Source of the DNA: Gordoniibacillus kamchatkensis
GTDB lineage: Bacteria; Bacillota; Bacilli; Paenibacillales; NBRC-103111
Reading direction: 5' to 3'
NCBI RefSeq assembly: GCF_000829455.1
Contig: NZ_JXAK01000043.1
Coordinates: 1 to 64,000, forward strand
Length of the DNA: 64,000 bases
Made by a program: the position numbers and the translations under genes. A model generated the notes under the pieces. It made no database searches and was not told the origin of the DNA. It saw only the letters and a list, made by a program, of their open reading frames with translations. Positions 43,550 through 51,852 of the stretch are shown piece by piece. Numbering within the stretch: position 1 is the first letter of the stretch; the number at the start of each line of letters is the position of its first letter.

Positions 43550-44524
43550 TTACCCTTGCAATGCTTGGCGAATCGTCTCGACTTCTTCAGCATTTAGCGG
43601 TTTGCCTGCGGCTTGGGCATTGGATTCCACCTGCCGGGCATTTTTAAACCCGGGAATCACGCAAGCATTCGCCGATTGCGCCAACGCATATTGAATGGCG
43701 ACGCGAACCAAATCTTGTACATCGCTGCCGAAACGTTCTTTGATCGGCTGCAGCTTGCGCCGGATATCCAGCAAACGCTCTCTCGTATAAGCTTGATTGG
43801 ACGACCGTATATCTCCTTCGCCGAACTGGGGAGGATGATCCGGATCAAACTTATCCAGCAATAACCCTTGCGCCAGCGGGCCGAAAAGTACCATGCCCAC
43901 ATTTTGCTCTTCCGCCCACCGGAACAGGTTCGTTGCCGGCCGATCGAACTCATTGCCGAACGCGTTATAGTGGAACTGCAGCACATCCGGACGAGTGACC
44001 GGGCATACCCGCATGAAATCCGCATAGCTGTATGCCGATTGGCCGATGACGCGAACTTTGCCTTCTTTTTGCAGCTCGCGCATCGTTTCGGCCGCACCCT
44101 TCAGATACTGGTCGTTCGGGCCGAAATTCGCATTATGAAAATAATAAATGTCCACGTAGTCCGTGCCCAAATTCGTCAGCGTCTGCTCGAGCTGGTGGCG
44201 AATATGGACAGGCTGCATCGCATTGGGAGCGGTACCTCTGAACCAGCCCACTTTGGAAGCGATAATGACGGAGTCGCGGGGAATTTCCCGCAAAAATGTC
44301 CCGATCACCCGTTCCGAGTGCCCGTCGCCATAAACATCGGCCGTATCCAAATGGTTGATGCCAAGCTCATGCGCTTTGCGTAAGCCGGCAAGAGATTCGT
44401 TATCGTCATTGCCCGACCATCCGACGGGATTCCCGTCCCGCCACGACGGCCCGCCGATCGCCCAGCAGCCCAGGCTGACCTCGCTTACCTTGAGTCCCGA
44501 ACGTCCCAGTACGCGATATTCCAC
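43550..44524 (-). CDS. Aldo/keto reductase (IolS-like)
   Basis: A 324-residue NAD(P)H-dependent carbonyl reductase with the AKR tetrad visible: Asp and Tyr in 'HLDTADVYGDGHSE', Lys in 'IIASKVGWF', His in 'DIYYFHNANFG'. The C-terminal coenzyme site is 'ACVIPGFKNARQVESNAQA'. It follows a second reductase by 36 bp and both lie beside the kinase/regulator genes, so they may process sugars or sugar acids made by the neighbouring cluster. Length is typical. Confidence 0.9.
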   Translation of the reverse strand: MEYRVLGRSGLKVSEVSLGCWAIGGPSWRDGNPVGWSGNDDNESLAGLRKAHELGINHLDTADVYGDGHSERVIGTFLREIPRDSVIIASKVGWFRGTAPNAMQPVHIRHQLEQTLTNLGTDYVDIYYFHNANFGPNDQYLKGAAETMRELQKEGKVRVIGQSAYSYADFMRVCPVTRPDVLQFHYNAFGNEFDRPATNLFRWAEEQNVGMVLFGPLAQGLLLDKFDPDHPPQFGEGDIRSSNQAYTRERLLDIRRKLQPIKERFGSDVQDLVRVAIQYALAQSANACVIPGFKNARQVESNAQAAGKPLNAEEVETIRQALQG

Positions 44525-44560
44525 ACAATCACCTTTTCCGGAATAGTATTTTCACGGTTA

Positions 44561-45463
44561 TCAATTCGGGCCTTCTCCTGCTTCTTGCAGGCGCCGCTTC
44601 GCCTCTTCATAAACTTCTTGGGGGAGTTTTCCTTTTTGCGCGACCCGCAAATTTTCCTCCAGGTGTTCGGGGTTCTTCGTTCCTACGATCGTCGTCGTCA
44701 TGCCGGGATGGGACAGTGTGAAACGAAGCAGGAAAGCGGTGCGGCTCTCGCCTTCCTCCAGCAGCTCATCGAGATTGGCTTTCGTCCAGGCTGCCCACCG
44801 ATCGGCGTTTCCGAGGCCTACGCCCGGCTCTCCGCGCCCTACTCCGCCTCGAATGATCGTTCCAGCACCCGCTTCGGCGGCCTTCGTGATGATGTTTTCA
44901 TGAGCCCGTTCCAAGGCGGAATAAGGAATCTGGAAGGAGTCGAATACTCCGCTATCGATATAAGCGGCGATATGAGGAAGCGTAGAGGAAATGCCGATCC
45001 AGCGCACTTTGCCCGATGCTTGAATTTCCTTCAGCACGTCGACCAGATGGCCTTCCTCCGTTTGTTCGACCGTCGGATTATGAAGCTGCAACAAATCAAT
45101 ATAGTCCGTCTTCATTCTCCGCAAGCTCGTTTCAATATTGTGAAGCAGATTGTCTCTCGTCCATACGTGAGGCGTTTCGTCATGGTCCCCTGCGTTCACA
45201 ACCGTACATCCGCATTTGGTGGCCAGGATGTACTCGCTGCGGCGGTGGCTGATGAATTTGCCGATATACTCCTCGCTTAAACCGTAATCATAGGCGGTAT
45301 CGATAAAGTTGATGCCCGCATCCAGAACGGCGTTCAAAATTCGTTCGGCCTCTCCATCGGTGACTGGCCGTCCGTTCCAAATCCGGGGACCTCTGATTTC
45401 CATTGCGCCGAAGCCCAGTCGTGTCACTTCCAGTCCGGTTCTGCCCAAAACAGCTTTTTGCAT
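44561..45463 (-). CDS. Aldo/keto reductase
   Basis: A 300-residue AKR. Tetrad: Asp and Tyr in 'NFIDTAYDYGLSEEYIG', Lys in 'ILATKCGCT', His in 'IDLLQLHNPTVEQTEEG'. It ends with 'TTTIVGTKNPEHLEENLRVA', the NADP site. It is upstream of and in the same direction as the IolS-like reductase. AAAAGAGGCGATATCT lies before ATG 45463, a modest ribosome binding site. Substrate unknown. Confidence 0.9.
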   Translation of the reverse strand: MQKAVLGRTGLEVTRLGFGAMEIRGPRIWNGRPVTDGEAERILNAVLDAGINFIDTAYDYGLSEEYIGKFISHRRSEYILATKCGCTVVNAGDHDETPHVWTRDNLLHNIETSLRRMKTDYIDLLQLHNPTVEQTEEGHLVDVLKEIQASGKVRWIGISSTLPHIAAYIDSGVFDSFQIPYSALERAHENIITKAAEAGAGTIIRGGVGRGEPGVGLGNADRWAAWTKANLDELLEEGESRTAFLLRFTLSHPGMTTTIVGTKNPEHLEENLRVAQKGKLPQEVYEEAKRRLQEAGEGPN

Positions 45464-45883
45464 AGATATCGCCTCTTTTCGTTGATTAGTTTGGTGATGC
45501 CGGTTCGCCGCTCTTTCGATAAATCCGTTACGCGGATCTGTGACGGCAAATGGAACTTGCAGGTTTCAATGTTCTCCATGGCGCCCGGGCAGGATCCTCC
45601 CTATGCGGCAACAGACTTTGCGAATGCGCTTCCAAATCCGCTTCCGACAAAGGACCCCGGCAACCATAATCTTCCTCATTTCCCTCCCTCGACCGTATTC
45701 CCTTCAGATCAATATTATAACTAGGCCGCAGTATCTTTGTAAGAACTGAAAAAATGTATAGTCAGTTACCTTCGTGTAACTGGGGCGTACCGGATCAGGT
45801 GACAGCGATTATCGAACCCCCGTGCAACCTTCAGCCGCGGCAAGCCGTCAGGTAGGGCATACAAAGCCGAAGGGGGCAGCGAA
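45464..45883. other. Divergent intergenic region
   Basis: 420 bp between the reductase and the serpin gene. It holds CAGTTACC-TTCG-TGTAACTG (45763-45782), a stem with a stable tetraloop, 100 bp before the serpin start, which may be an operator or attenuator. A plus-strand frame at 45458-45724 has no ribosome binding site and no recognisable family. Nothing else was seen. Confidence 0.4.
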
Positions 45884-47146
45884 ATGAAGAAAGGGATAAA
45901 GGCGAAGGCGCTACTCTCCGCCATGCTTGGCGCATGCGGGATGCTGGCAGCCTGCTCGCAGGCGCAGCCGCCGGCGCCGGAGCTGACGACGCGGGACCGG
46001 GCAGCGCTCGCGCAGCAAGTCGACGCGCGGGTCGCGCAGGCCACGAATGCGTTCGGACTGGAGCTGGCGCGCCGGCTTACAGAGGAGCGTCCCGGCGCTA
46101 ACGTCATCGTGTCCCCGACAAGCCTTATGCAGGCTCTGGCTATGACATGGAACGGAGCCGCCGGGGAGACGCGCGCTGCGATGAGCAAAACGCTGCGGCT
46201 GGAAGGCGGGCTGACCGCGGATGACGTCAACCGGTCCGAACGGGCGCTGACGGAGCTGCTGCAAAAATCGAGCCCCGGCGTGCAGCTGATGACGGCGAAC
46301 TCGCTCTGGCTGCAGAAAGGCTGGCCGTTCCGCAAAGACTATTTGGACACGATGCAGCAGTCGTACGGGGCGATGCTGAAGGAAGCCGATTTGACGGCAC
46401 CAAGCACAAGGAAAGAGTTGAACGGATGGGTGAGCAAAAAGACAAACGGCCGCATCCCGACGATCCTCGACGAGCCGGTTCCTTCATTAACGAAGCTAAT
46501 GCTGCTGAACGCGCTTTATATGAATGCCGCATGGCAAACGCCGTTCAACACGAATGCGACGAGCGACGCGGATTTCACGCTTGGCGACGGAAAAGTGAAG
46601 CGCGTGCCGATGATGCACCAGACAGGGCGGTTCGCTTACGACGAGGAAGACGAGTATCAGGCGGTGCGCTTGCCATACGGAGAGTTTCAGCTGTCGATGC
46701 TCATCGTGCTGCCTAAGCCGGACGCCGACAGAAAGAAGCTGGCGGAGCGGCTGTTCGCCGACCCTTCCTTTTGGACGAAACCGTTCCAGAGCTTCTCCGG
46801 CGAGCTGGCGCTGCCCCGCTTCCGCGCGGATACGGCGCTGACGCTCGGCGATACGCTCGCAGCGATGGGCATGGGGATCGCCTTCGATCCGAAAAAGGCC
46901 GACTTCAGCGCGATGGCGGACACGAGCCGGGACCCGCTCCACATCAGCAAGGTGCTGCACAAAACGTACCTGGACGTGACGGAGAAGGGAACGGAAGCGG
47001 CAGCCGCGACGCTGGTCATGGGCGCGGCCGGCTCGGCGCCGCCTAGCGGCAAATTCCGGATGACGGTGGACCGCCCGTTCTGGGTGGCGATAACGGACGA
47101 CCAAGTCCATTCGCTGCTGTTTGTCGGGGCGGTGGAACGGCCTTAG
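45884..47146 (+). CDS. Serpin-family proteinase inhibitor lipoprotein
   Basis: A 420-residue serpin with lipobox MLAAC (Cys about 24), so the inhibitor is anchored outside the membrane. Family landmarks: 'NVIVSPTSLMQALAMTWNGA' and 'TLRLEGGL', 'MTANSLWLQKGWPFRKDYLD', 'LNGWVSKKTNGRIPTIL', 'LMLLNALYMNAAWQTPFN', and the end 'RPFWVAITDDQVHSLLFVGA'. The reactive loop starts with a proper inhibitory hinge, EKGTEAAAAT (about 367-376); counting 17 residues puts P1 in the small-residue stretch GAAGS, which would suit an elastase- or subtilisin-like protease. ATG 45884 follows GAAGGGGGCAGCGAA. Confidence 0.92.
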   Translation: MKKGIKAKALLSAMLGACGMLAACSQAQPPAPELTTRDRAALAQQVDARVAQATNAFGLELARRLTEERPGANVIVSPTSLMQALAMTWNGAAGETRAAMSKTLRLEGGLTADDVNRSERALTELLQKSSPGVQLMTANSLWLQKGWPFRKDYLDTMQQSYGAMLKEADLTAPSTRKELNGWVSKKTNGRIPTILDEPVPSLTKLMLLNALYMNAAWQTPFNTNATSDADFTLGDGKVKRVPMMHQTGRFAYDEEDEYQAVRLPYGEFQLSMLIVLPKPDADRKKLAERLFADPSFWTKPFQSFSGELALPRFRADTALTLGDTLAAMGMGIAFDPKKADFSAMADTSRDPLHISKVLHKTYLDVTEKGTEAAAATLVMGAAGSAPPSGKFRMTVDRPFWVAITDDQVHSLLFVGAVERP

Positions 47147-47155
47147 CTCTACAAC

Positions 47156-47375
47156 TTATTTCCGATTGACGATCGACGTCGCCTTCGCTTGCGTGAAGAG
47201 AAGCAAATAGTCGCGGCCGCTCGGAATAAACAATCGCTCGATCCGTTGCAGGGACTTTCTTCCACATGGTGAAGCAGCGGACGGCCGCCTGCATCGCCTC
47301 TTCCGCATGCGCTTGTGTCGCTTTGCTGACGAGGCCGATCACATGCCGGTGTCCGTTTCGGCAGAATATATCTAT
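47156..47375 (-). pseudogene. rocA: Remnant of rocA (1-pyrroline-5-carboxylate dehydrogenase) with a large internal deletion
   Basis: The first part codes 'VIGLVSKATQAHAEEAMQAA' and 'WKKVPATDRA', matching an N-terminal segment of RocA. Near 47235 the frame changes and the rest reads 'SGRDYLLLFTQAKATSI' followed by TAA at 47158-47156, matching the RocA C-terminus. About 400 residues between them are absent. No start codon or ribosome binding site remains. It lies between the serpin gene and the dapL promoter, on the opposite strand. Confidence 0.7.
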
Positions 47376-47382
47376 GAATTTG

Positions 47383-47433
47383 TTATACTCAGTATTATAT
47401 GTTATTGACAACTTATAGGACAAGCATTAAAAT
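47383..47433 (+). promoter_or_regulatory. Promoter and operator box of the dapL-patA operon
   Basis: TTGACA (47405-47410), 17-bp spacer, TAAAAT (47428-47433). Just upstream is the palindrome ATACTCAGTAT (47385-47395), centred 15 bp before TTGACA. The block 47383-47412 matches 27 of 30 bases of the promoter of the convergent ABC-transporter operon (54236-54207), including the operator-to-promoter distance. Confidence 0.85.
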
Positions 47434-47486
47434 GCAGACATAATAAATTGCTGCAAGCGGTTACTTCGTTTTGGGAGGGGACGTAC

Positions 47487-48638
47487 GTGCAGGCAGCTGC
47501 GCAACCATTTATCGAGATGCGGAGACGACTCCATCGGATTCCCGAGGCTGGATTTAAGGAATTCAAAACGCAGCGGTTGCTGCTCGATTATTTGGCGATG
47601 CTCCCGCAGACCGGCATGCAAATCAGAACGTGGCACACCGGAATTCTGGTACACATCGACGGTACCAATCCCAAGAAGCGCATCGGTTACCGGGCCGACA
47701 TGGACGGCCTGCCGATCGAGGAAGAAACGTCCTTGCCCTTTCGCTCGCTGCACCCCGGCTACATGCACGCCTGCGGCCACGATATGCATATGGCGATCGC
47801 CCTCGGCGTATTGGCCCGCCTTCTGGAATGGCCGGTGGACGACGACGTCGTCTTCTTGTTCCAGCCGTCGGAAGAAGGGCCGAGCGGGGCCAGGCTGATG
47901 GCGAAAAGCAGCGAGTTCGCCGAGTGGAAACCAGATTTGCTCGTTGCGCTTCATATTGCGCCGGAGCATCCTGTCGGCACGATTGCGGTCAAGCCCGGCG
48001 CGCTGTTTGCCGGCGTAGCCGAGCTGGCCATTCAATTGGCCGGCACGGGAGGGCACGCCGCTTTCCCGCATGCGGCCAACGACATGGTGATTGCCGCCTC
48101 GCACCTTGCGGCCCAATTGCATACGATCGTGTCCCGCAATGTCGATCCGCTTGACGCTGCCGTGCTGACGATCGGCCGAATCGAGAGCGGAACCCGGCAG
48201 AACATCATCGCCGATCAAGCCCGGCTGGAGGGCACTATTCGCGCGTTCGACAGCGAGACGATGAGATGCGTGCAGGAGCGTGTGAATACCCTCGTCCGCG
48301 GCATCGAAACCGGCTTCGCGTGCAAAGCCGAGGTCGATTATGTCGGTGCGGTCTGTCCAGCCCTGATCAACGACGAGGTGCTGACGCGCCAGTTCATGGA
48401 CTGGGCGCGGCACGTAGACGGCGTGCGGCTGGCCGAATGCCGGCCTGCGATGACCGGGGAAGATTACGCCTATTTCCTGCAGGAGGTGCCGGGCTTTATG
48501 TTCTGGCTTGGTGTCGATTCCCCGCACGGCTTGCATCATGCCCGGCTCGATCCGCAGGAAGAAGCGATCGGCGTCGCGATCCGCCTGGTATCGGAGTATA
48601 TCGCTTGGCAATCGGCTAACGCTGCACACCATGAATGA
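47487..48638 (+). CDS. dapL: M20 deacetylase, N-acetyl-LL-diaminopimelate deacetylase-like (YkuR)
   Basis: A 383-residue M20 metallopeptidase-fold amidohydrolase close to Bacillus YkuR/DapL. Metal ligands are in 'YMHACGHDMHMAIALGVL' and 'LFQPSEEGPSGA'; 'GYRADMDGLPIEEET' and 'AMTGEDYAYFLQEVPGFMFW' are highly like YkuR. It removes acetate from N-acetyl-DAP or a related N-acyl amino acid in the cytosol. GTG 47487 follows GGGAGGGGACGTAC; an in-frame TTG at 47448 lies too close to the -10 box. It heads an operon with patA, 15 bp downstream. Confidence 0.92.
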   Translation: MQAAAQPFIEMRRRLHRIPEAGFKEFKTQRLLLDYLAMLPQTGMQIRTWHTGILVHIDGTNPKKRIGYRADMDGLPIEEETSLPFRSLHPGYMHACGHDMHMAIALGVLARLLEWPVDDDVVFLFQPSEEGPSGARLMAKSSEFAEWKPDLLVALHIAPEHPVGTIAVKPGALFAGVAELAIQLAGTGGHAAFPHAANDMVIAASHLAAQLHTIVSRNVDPLDAAVLTIGRIESGTRQNIIADQARLEGTIRAFDSETMRCVQERVNTLVRGIETGFACKAEVDYVGAVCPALINDEVLTRQFMDWARHVDGVRLAECRPAMTGEDYAYFLQEVPGFMFWLGVDSPHGLHHARLDPQEEAIGVAIRLVSEYIAWQSANAAHHE

Positions 48639-48653
48639 GGAGACGATCACCCT

Positions 48654-49808
48654 ATGGAACATTTAATCAATAAGCAAGTCTTGGATATCCAGGTTTCCAA
48701 CATCCGCAAATTTTCCGAAATGGCCGCCAAGTACGATGACGTCATTACGTTTGCGATCGGCCAGCCGGACTTTGCGACGCCGGAGCACGTGAAAGCAAGC
48801 GGCAAGCTGGCAATCGACCGGAACCGCACCGAATACACGACGAACGCCGGCCTGCCTGAGCTTCGGCAGGCAGCCGCCCGATTCGTTTCCCACAAATACG
48901 GGTTGAACTATATCCCCGACCATGAGATCATCGTCACGACCGGCGCCAGTCAAGGCATCGACATCGCCTTTCGAACGATCTTGTCGGAAGGCGACGAGGT
49001 CATCCTGCCCTCGCCGGTGTATCCTGGCTACGAGCCCCTCATCAAGCTGTGCGGCGCAATCCCCGTCTACTTCGATACTACGGAGGATCAGTTTCGGATC
49101 AACCCCGACCGGCTGAAAAACGCCATCACCACCAAGACCCGGTGCATTGTCATCCCGTCGCCGAACCCAACTGGGATTACGTTCGATGCGGAGAGCTTGG
49201 AGAGATTAGCCGAGTCGCTGCAGGACAAAGAGATCTTCCTCTTGTCCGACGAAATTTACAGCGAGCTGACGTACGAAGGCCGGCACCACTCCATCGCGGC
49301 CGTTCCCTCCATGCGGGAGAAGACGATCGTGATCAACGGGCTTTCCAAATCCCACTCGATGACAGGCTGGCGAATCGGGTTGACGTTCGCGCCGGCTTAC
49401 CTCACGAAACAAATGATTAAGGTACACCAGTACAGCGCCACCTGCGCCTCGTCGATCTCGCAACACGCAGCGATCGAAGCGCTGACGACCGGCATGGACG
49501 ACGCGCTCTCCATGAAGGATGTTTACAGAAAAAAACGGGACTACGCCTACGGCAGACTTACGGCTATGGGTTTCGATGCACACATGCCGAACGGTGCTTT
49601 CTACATCTTCCCGTCCGTGAAGAAATTCAACGCCAGCTCGTTCGATTTCTCCGTAGATCTGCTTCAGCAGGAACATGTCGCGGTCGTGCCGGGTGTCGCT
49701 TTTTCTCCTTACGGAGAAGGGTTCGTCCGAATCTCCTATGCCTGCTCCATGGACGACTTGAAGACTGGCCTCGACCGGATCGAACGCTACGTCCGCTCCT
49801 TGGACTGA
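48654..49808 (+). CDS. patA: PatA-type aminotransferase (N-acetyl-LL-diaminopimelate aminotransferase)
   Basis: A 384-residue fold type I aminotransferase that closely follows Bacillus PatA over its whole length ('MEHLINKQVLDIQVSNIRKF', 'TTGASQGIDIAFRTILSEGD', 'LSDEIYSELTYEGRHHS', PLP-lysine in 'INGLSKSHSMTGWRIG'). In the acetylase branch of lysine synthesis PatA moves an amino group between glutamate and N-acetyl-2-amino-6-oxopimelate, the step before DapL. Second gene of the operon. Here it is coregulated with a transporter rather than with dapH. Confidence 0.93.
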   Translation: MEHLINKQVLDIQVSNIRKFSEMAAKYDDVITFAIGQPDFATPEHVKASGKLAIDRNRTEYTTNAGLPELRQAAARFVSHKYGLNYIPDHEIIVTTGASQGIDIAFRTILSEGDEVILPSPVYPGYEPLIKLCGAIPVYFDTTEDQFRINPDRLKNAITTKTRCIVIPSPNPTGITFDAESLERLAESLQDKEIFLLSDEIYSELTYEGRHHSIAAVPSMREKTIVINGLSKSHSMTGWRIGLTFAPAYLTKQMIKVHQYSATCASSISQHAAIEALTTGMDDALSMKDVYRKKRDYAYGRLTAMGFDAHMPNGAFYIFPSVKKFNASSFDFSVDLLQQEHVAVVPGVAFSPYGEGFVRISYACSMDDLKTGLDRIERYVRSLD

Positions 49809-49831
49809 CTTTAAATTCAAACAAGACTACG

Positions 49832-49873
49832 AAAAAGTTGCGGCGCAAAGGATCCTTTGCGCCGCAACTTTTT
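49832..49873. terminator. Terminator of the dapL-patA operon
   Basis: A perfect 42-bp palindrome: AAAAAGTTGCGGCGCAAAG, then GGATCC at the centre, then its complement, ending TTTTT. 23 bp after the patA stop. Its symmetry allows it to act in both directions. Confidence 0.92.
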
Positions 49874-49892
49874 GCACGACTTCGGCTGAAAA

Positions 49893-49930
49893 AAAAGATT
49901 GAGCGGCTGCTTTCAACTGCTCAATCTTTT
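49893..49930 (-). terminator. Terminator of the DapA-family operon
   Basis: On the minus strand AAAAGATTGAGC pairs with GCTCAATCTTTT and is followed by further T. It backs onto the dapL-patA terminator, so the two operons converge here. Confidence 0.9.
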
Positions 49931-49955
49931 ATCGCTTCCTCGCCGTTCTGGCACC

Positions 49956-50846
49956 CTAGCGCACGCTGAGCGCCGCCATTGCGGCGTCCAGCTCTGCGAT
50001 CGTAGCGGCCGATGGATCGACGAGCGGTGTCGACACCGAGCCCGTTGCCAAGCCGATCCGGTTCATCGCCGCCTTCAACGGCCCGGGGTTGCCTTCCTTG
50101 AAGATCGCTTTAAATAGCGGGTAGTAGGCGATGCTCATATCGACCGCCTGCCGGTACTGGCCCTGCTGCGTCAGCTCCCACATGCGCACCCATACGTCAG
50201 GCACGAGGTTGGCGCTTGCCATGACGGCGCCCTGCGCGCCCAATATAAATTCCGATACCGCAAGGAACTCCTCGCCGCTCAGCACGGCGATCTTATCGCC
50301 CACGCGCCGCAGAAGATCGATAAACTGCCCGAGATCCGGCGAGCATTCCTTAATGCCGATGATGTTCGGAATTGCCGCCAAAAGTGCCTCGACCGTCTCC
50401 GGCTTCATGTTCACGCCGGTTTTATACGGAATGTTGTACAGGAAGATCGGCATGTCGACCGCCTCGTCCAATCGGCGGAAGTAATCCAGAAACCCTTGTT
50501 GCGTCGGATTTACGTAATAAGGCGCTACCGGCATGATCGACGCGACGCCAGCTTCTTTGGCGAACAGCGCCATCTCGATCGTGTCGCCGATGCCCGGCGC
50601 AATGATGCCTGCCACGATCGGCACGCGCCCGCCTGCTTCACTGACCGCGATCGTTATCGCCTGCTTGCGCGCCTCCGGCGTCAGGGCCGGGTACTCGCCG
50701 GTGCCGCCGAGCATCAGAATGCTGCTTACGGCGTTGTCAATCTGAAACCGGATCAAGCGGCGCAACTGCTCTTCGTTCACCGAACCGTCTTCGCGAATCG
50801 GCGTCACCAGCGCCGTCATAATGCCTCTATATGCTTTCGCTTTCAT
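49956..50846 (-). CDS. DapA/N-acetylneuraminate lyase family protein
   Basis: A 296-residue TIM-barrel lyase/synthase. The Schiff-base Lys is in 'IPNIIGIKECSPD' and the Tyr in 'PIFLYNIPYKTGV'; the substrate loop reads 'LGGTGEYPALTPEARKQ' (GTTGE in DapA, GSTGE in NanA), so specificity is open. It may be a dihydrodipicolinate synthase paralogue or an aldolase for another 2-oxo acid. GGGGAGAGTGTAC precedes ATG 50846. It is the last gene of an operon with an amino-acid ABC transporter and a GntR regulator. Confidence 0.88.
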   Translation of the reverse strand: MKAKAYRGIMTALVTPIREDGSVNEEQLRRLIRFQIDNAVSSILMLGGTGEYPALTPEARKQAITIAVSEAGGRVPIVAGIIAPGIGDTIEMALFAKEAGVASIMPVAPYYVNPTQQGFLDYFRRLDEAVDMPIFLYNIPYKTGVNMKPETVEALLAAIPNIIGIKECSPDLGQFIDLLRRVGDKIAVLSGEEFLAVSEFILGAQGAVMASANLVPDVWVRMWELTQQGQYRQAVDMSIAYYPLFKAIFKEGNPGPLKAAMNRIGLATGSVSTPLVDPSAATIAELDAAMAALSVR

Positions 50847-50903
50847 TGTACACTCTCCCCATCGGCAATACTGACGACCGGGAGCGCGAATTGGAATGCG
50901 TCC

Positions 50904-51638
50904 CTACGTCTGGGATACCGCGTTTTTGTAGTTGACGAAATACTTGGTCGTCTCCGTCTTTACATAGTAAACGTTCACATGAATCGGCTCCATGCCTTCC
51001 GCATACGACATCCGCGTAATTTTCAGCAGCGGCGCGCCGATCGGAATGTGAAGCACGCCCGCGATATACGGCTCCGCCGCGACCGCTTCAATCTCTTCTT
51101 CTACGTCCGTAAACGTCGTGCCGTTCACTTCGTTGAGCAGTTGCTCGATCGAGAGAAACGTCGTGTTTTCCTCGAATACTTCAAACGGCACGATCGGGCG
51201 CACGTAATATTCCAAATAAACGACGGGCTCGCCGTCCATATAGCGAATCCGCGTCAGACAAATGAGCTCCGTGTCCTGCTCTTCTTTGAGCAAGGCGGCA
51301 TAATGCGGCTCCGCCCGCTTTTGCTTGGAGATCGTCTTGGACCAAATTTTTTGCCAATCCTTGGAGTAGTGGTTCCGAAAGCCGGTCATCAGCGTCCATA
51401 GCCGCTTCTCTTCCGGCTGACGGTTAGCCACGAATGAGCCTTTTCCTTGAACGCGATAAATATAGCCGTCGCTCTCCAACTGCTTGAGCGCTTCGCGTAC
51501 AGGCGTGCGGCTGACCTGGAACATTTTTTCCATTTCCGCTTCGGAAGGAAGCATGTCGCCTGCCTTGTAGGCGTCGTTTACAATCTTATCCCGAATCGAA
51601 TCGTAAATATTTTTATATGCAGGCTGTCTCTTCGTCAT
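50904..51638 (-). CDS. GntR-family regulator, HutC/UTRA type
   Basis: A 244-residue regulator. The winged helix ('SIRDKIVNDAYKAGDMLPSE', 'FQVSRTPVREALKQLESDGY', 'VQGKGSFVA') is followed by a UTRA effector domain ('LICLTRIRYMDGEPVVYLEY', 'LLKITRMSYAEGMEPIHVNV'). HutC-type proteins bind small acids or sugars and repress nearby operons. It sits inside the transporter/DapA operon and is the best candidate to bind the ATACTnAGTAT boxes at 47385 and 54224. Confidence 0.92.
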   Translation of the reverse strand: MTKRQPAYKNIYDSIRDKIVNDAYKAGDMLPSEAEMEKMFQVSRTPVREALKQLESDGYIYRVQGKGSFVANRQPEEKRLWTLMTGFRNHYSKDWQKIWSKTISKQKRAEPHYAALLKEEQDTELICLTRIRYMDGEPVVYLEYYVRPIVPFEVFEENTTFLSIEQLLNEVNGTTFTDVEEEIEAVAAEPYIAGVLHIPIGAPLLKITRMSYAEGMEPIHVNVYYVKTETTKYFVNYKNAVSQT

Positions 51639-51669
51639 GACGGTGCCTCGCTCGCTTTCGTACGATCAA

Positions 51670-51698
51670 TGTTCATTCACTTCTGAATGTTCAATCAC
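51670..51698. promoter_or_regulatory. Direct repeat upstream of the GntR gene
   Basis: TGTTCATTCAC (51670-51680) and TGTTCAATCAC (51688-51698) repeat with an 18-bp period in the 214-bp gap between the ATPase and GntR genes. It may be a regulator site of an internal promoter. Confidence 0.35.
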
Positions 51699-51852
51699 TT
51701 CGATTTTGAAGGACGGAACTCCTGCTCGCCCTCCAAAAATATCCAATCGCACGAAGAAAGCCGGGGCCGTCCGAGCGTCAGTGTTCCTTACGCCGGGAAC
51801 CCTATGGCGCAGACAACCGCGGACGGGAACAAAAGCATGAGATGGAGACGAG

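Noticed and set aside
45458-45724. 88-codon plus-strand frame before the serpin gene
   Set aside because: It overlaps the reductase start, lacks a ribosome binding site and matches no family I know.
47043-47423. A genuine 126-residue minus-strand gene
   Set aside because: Its N-terminal part is a RocA segment without a start signal and its C-terminal part runs antisense through the serpin gene; a remnant explains it better.
49956-50846. Assigning the DapA-family gene as nanA for the amino-sugar operon
   Set aside because: It is 10 kb away, in an operon with an amino-acid transporter and GntR regulator, and its substrate loop reads GGTGE rather than GSTGE.
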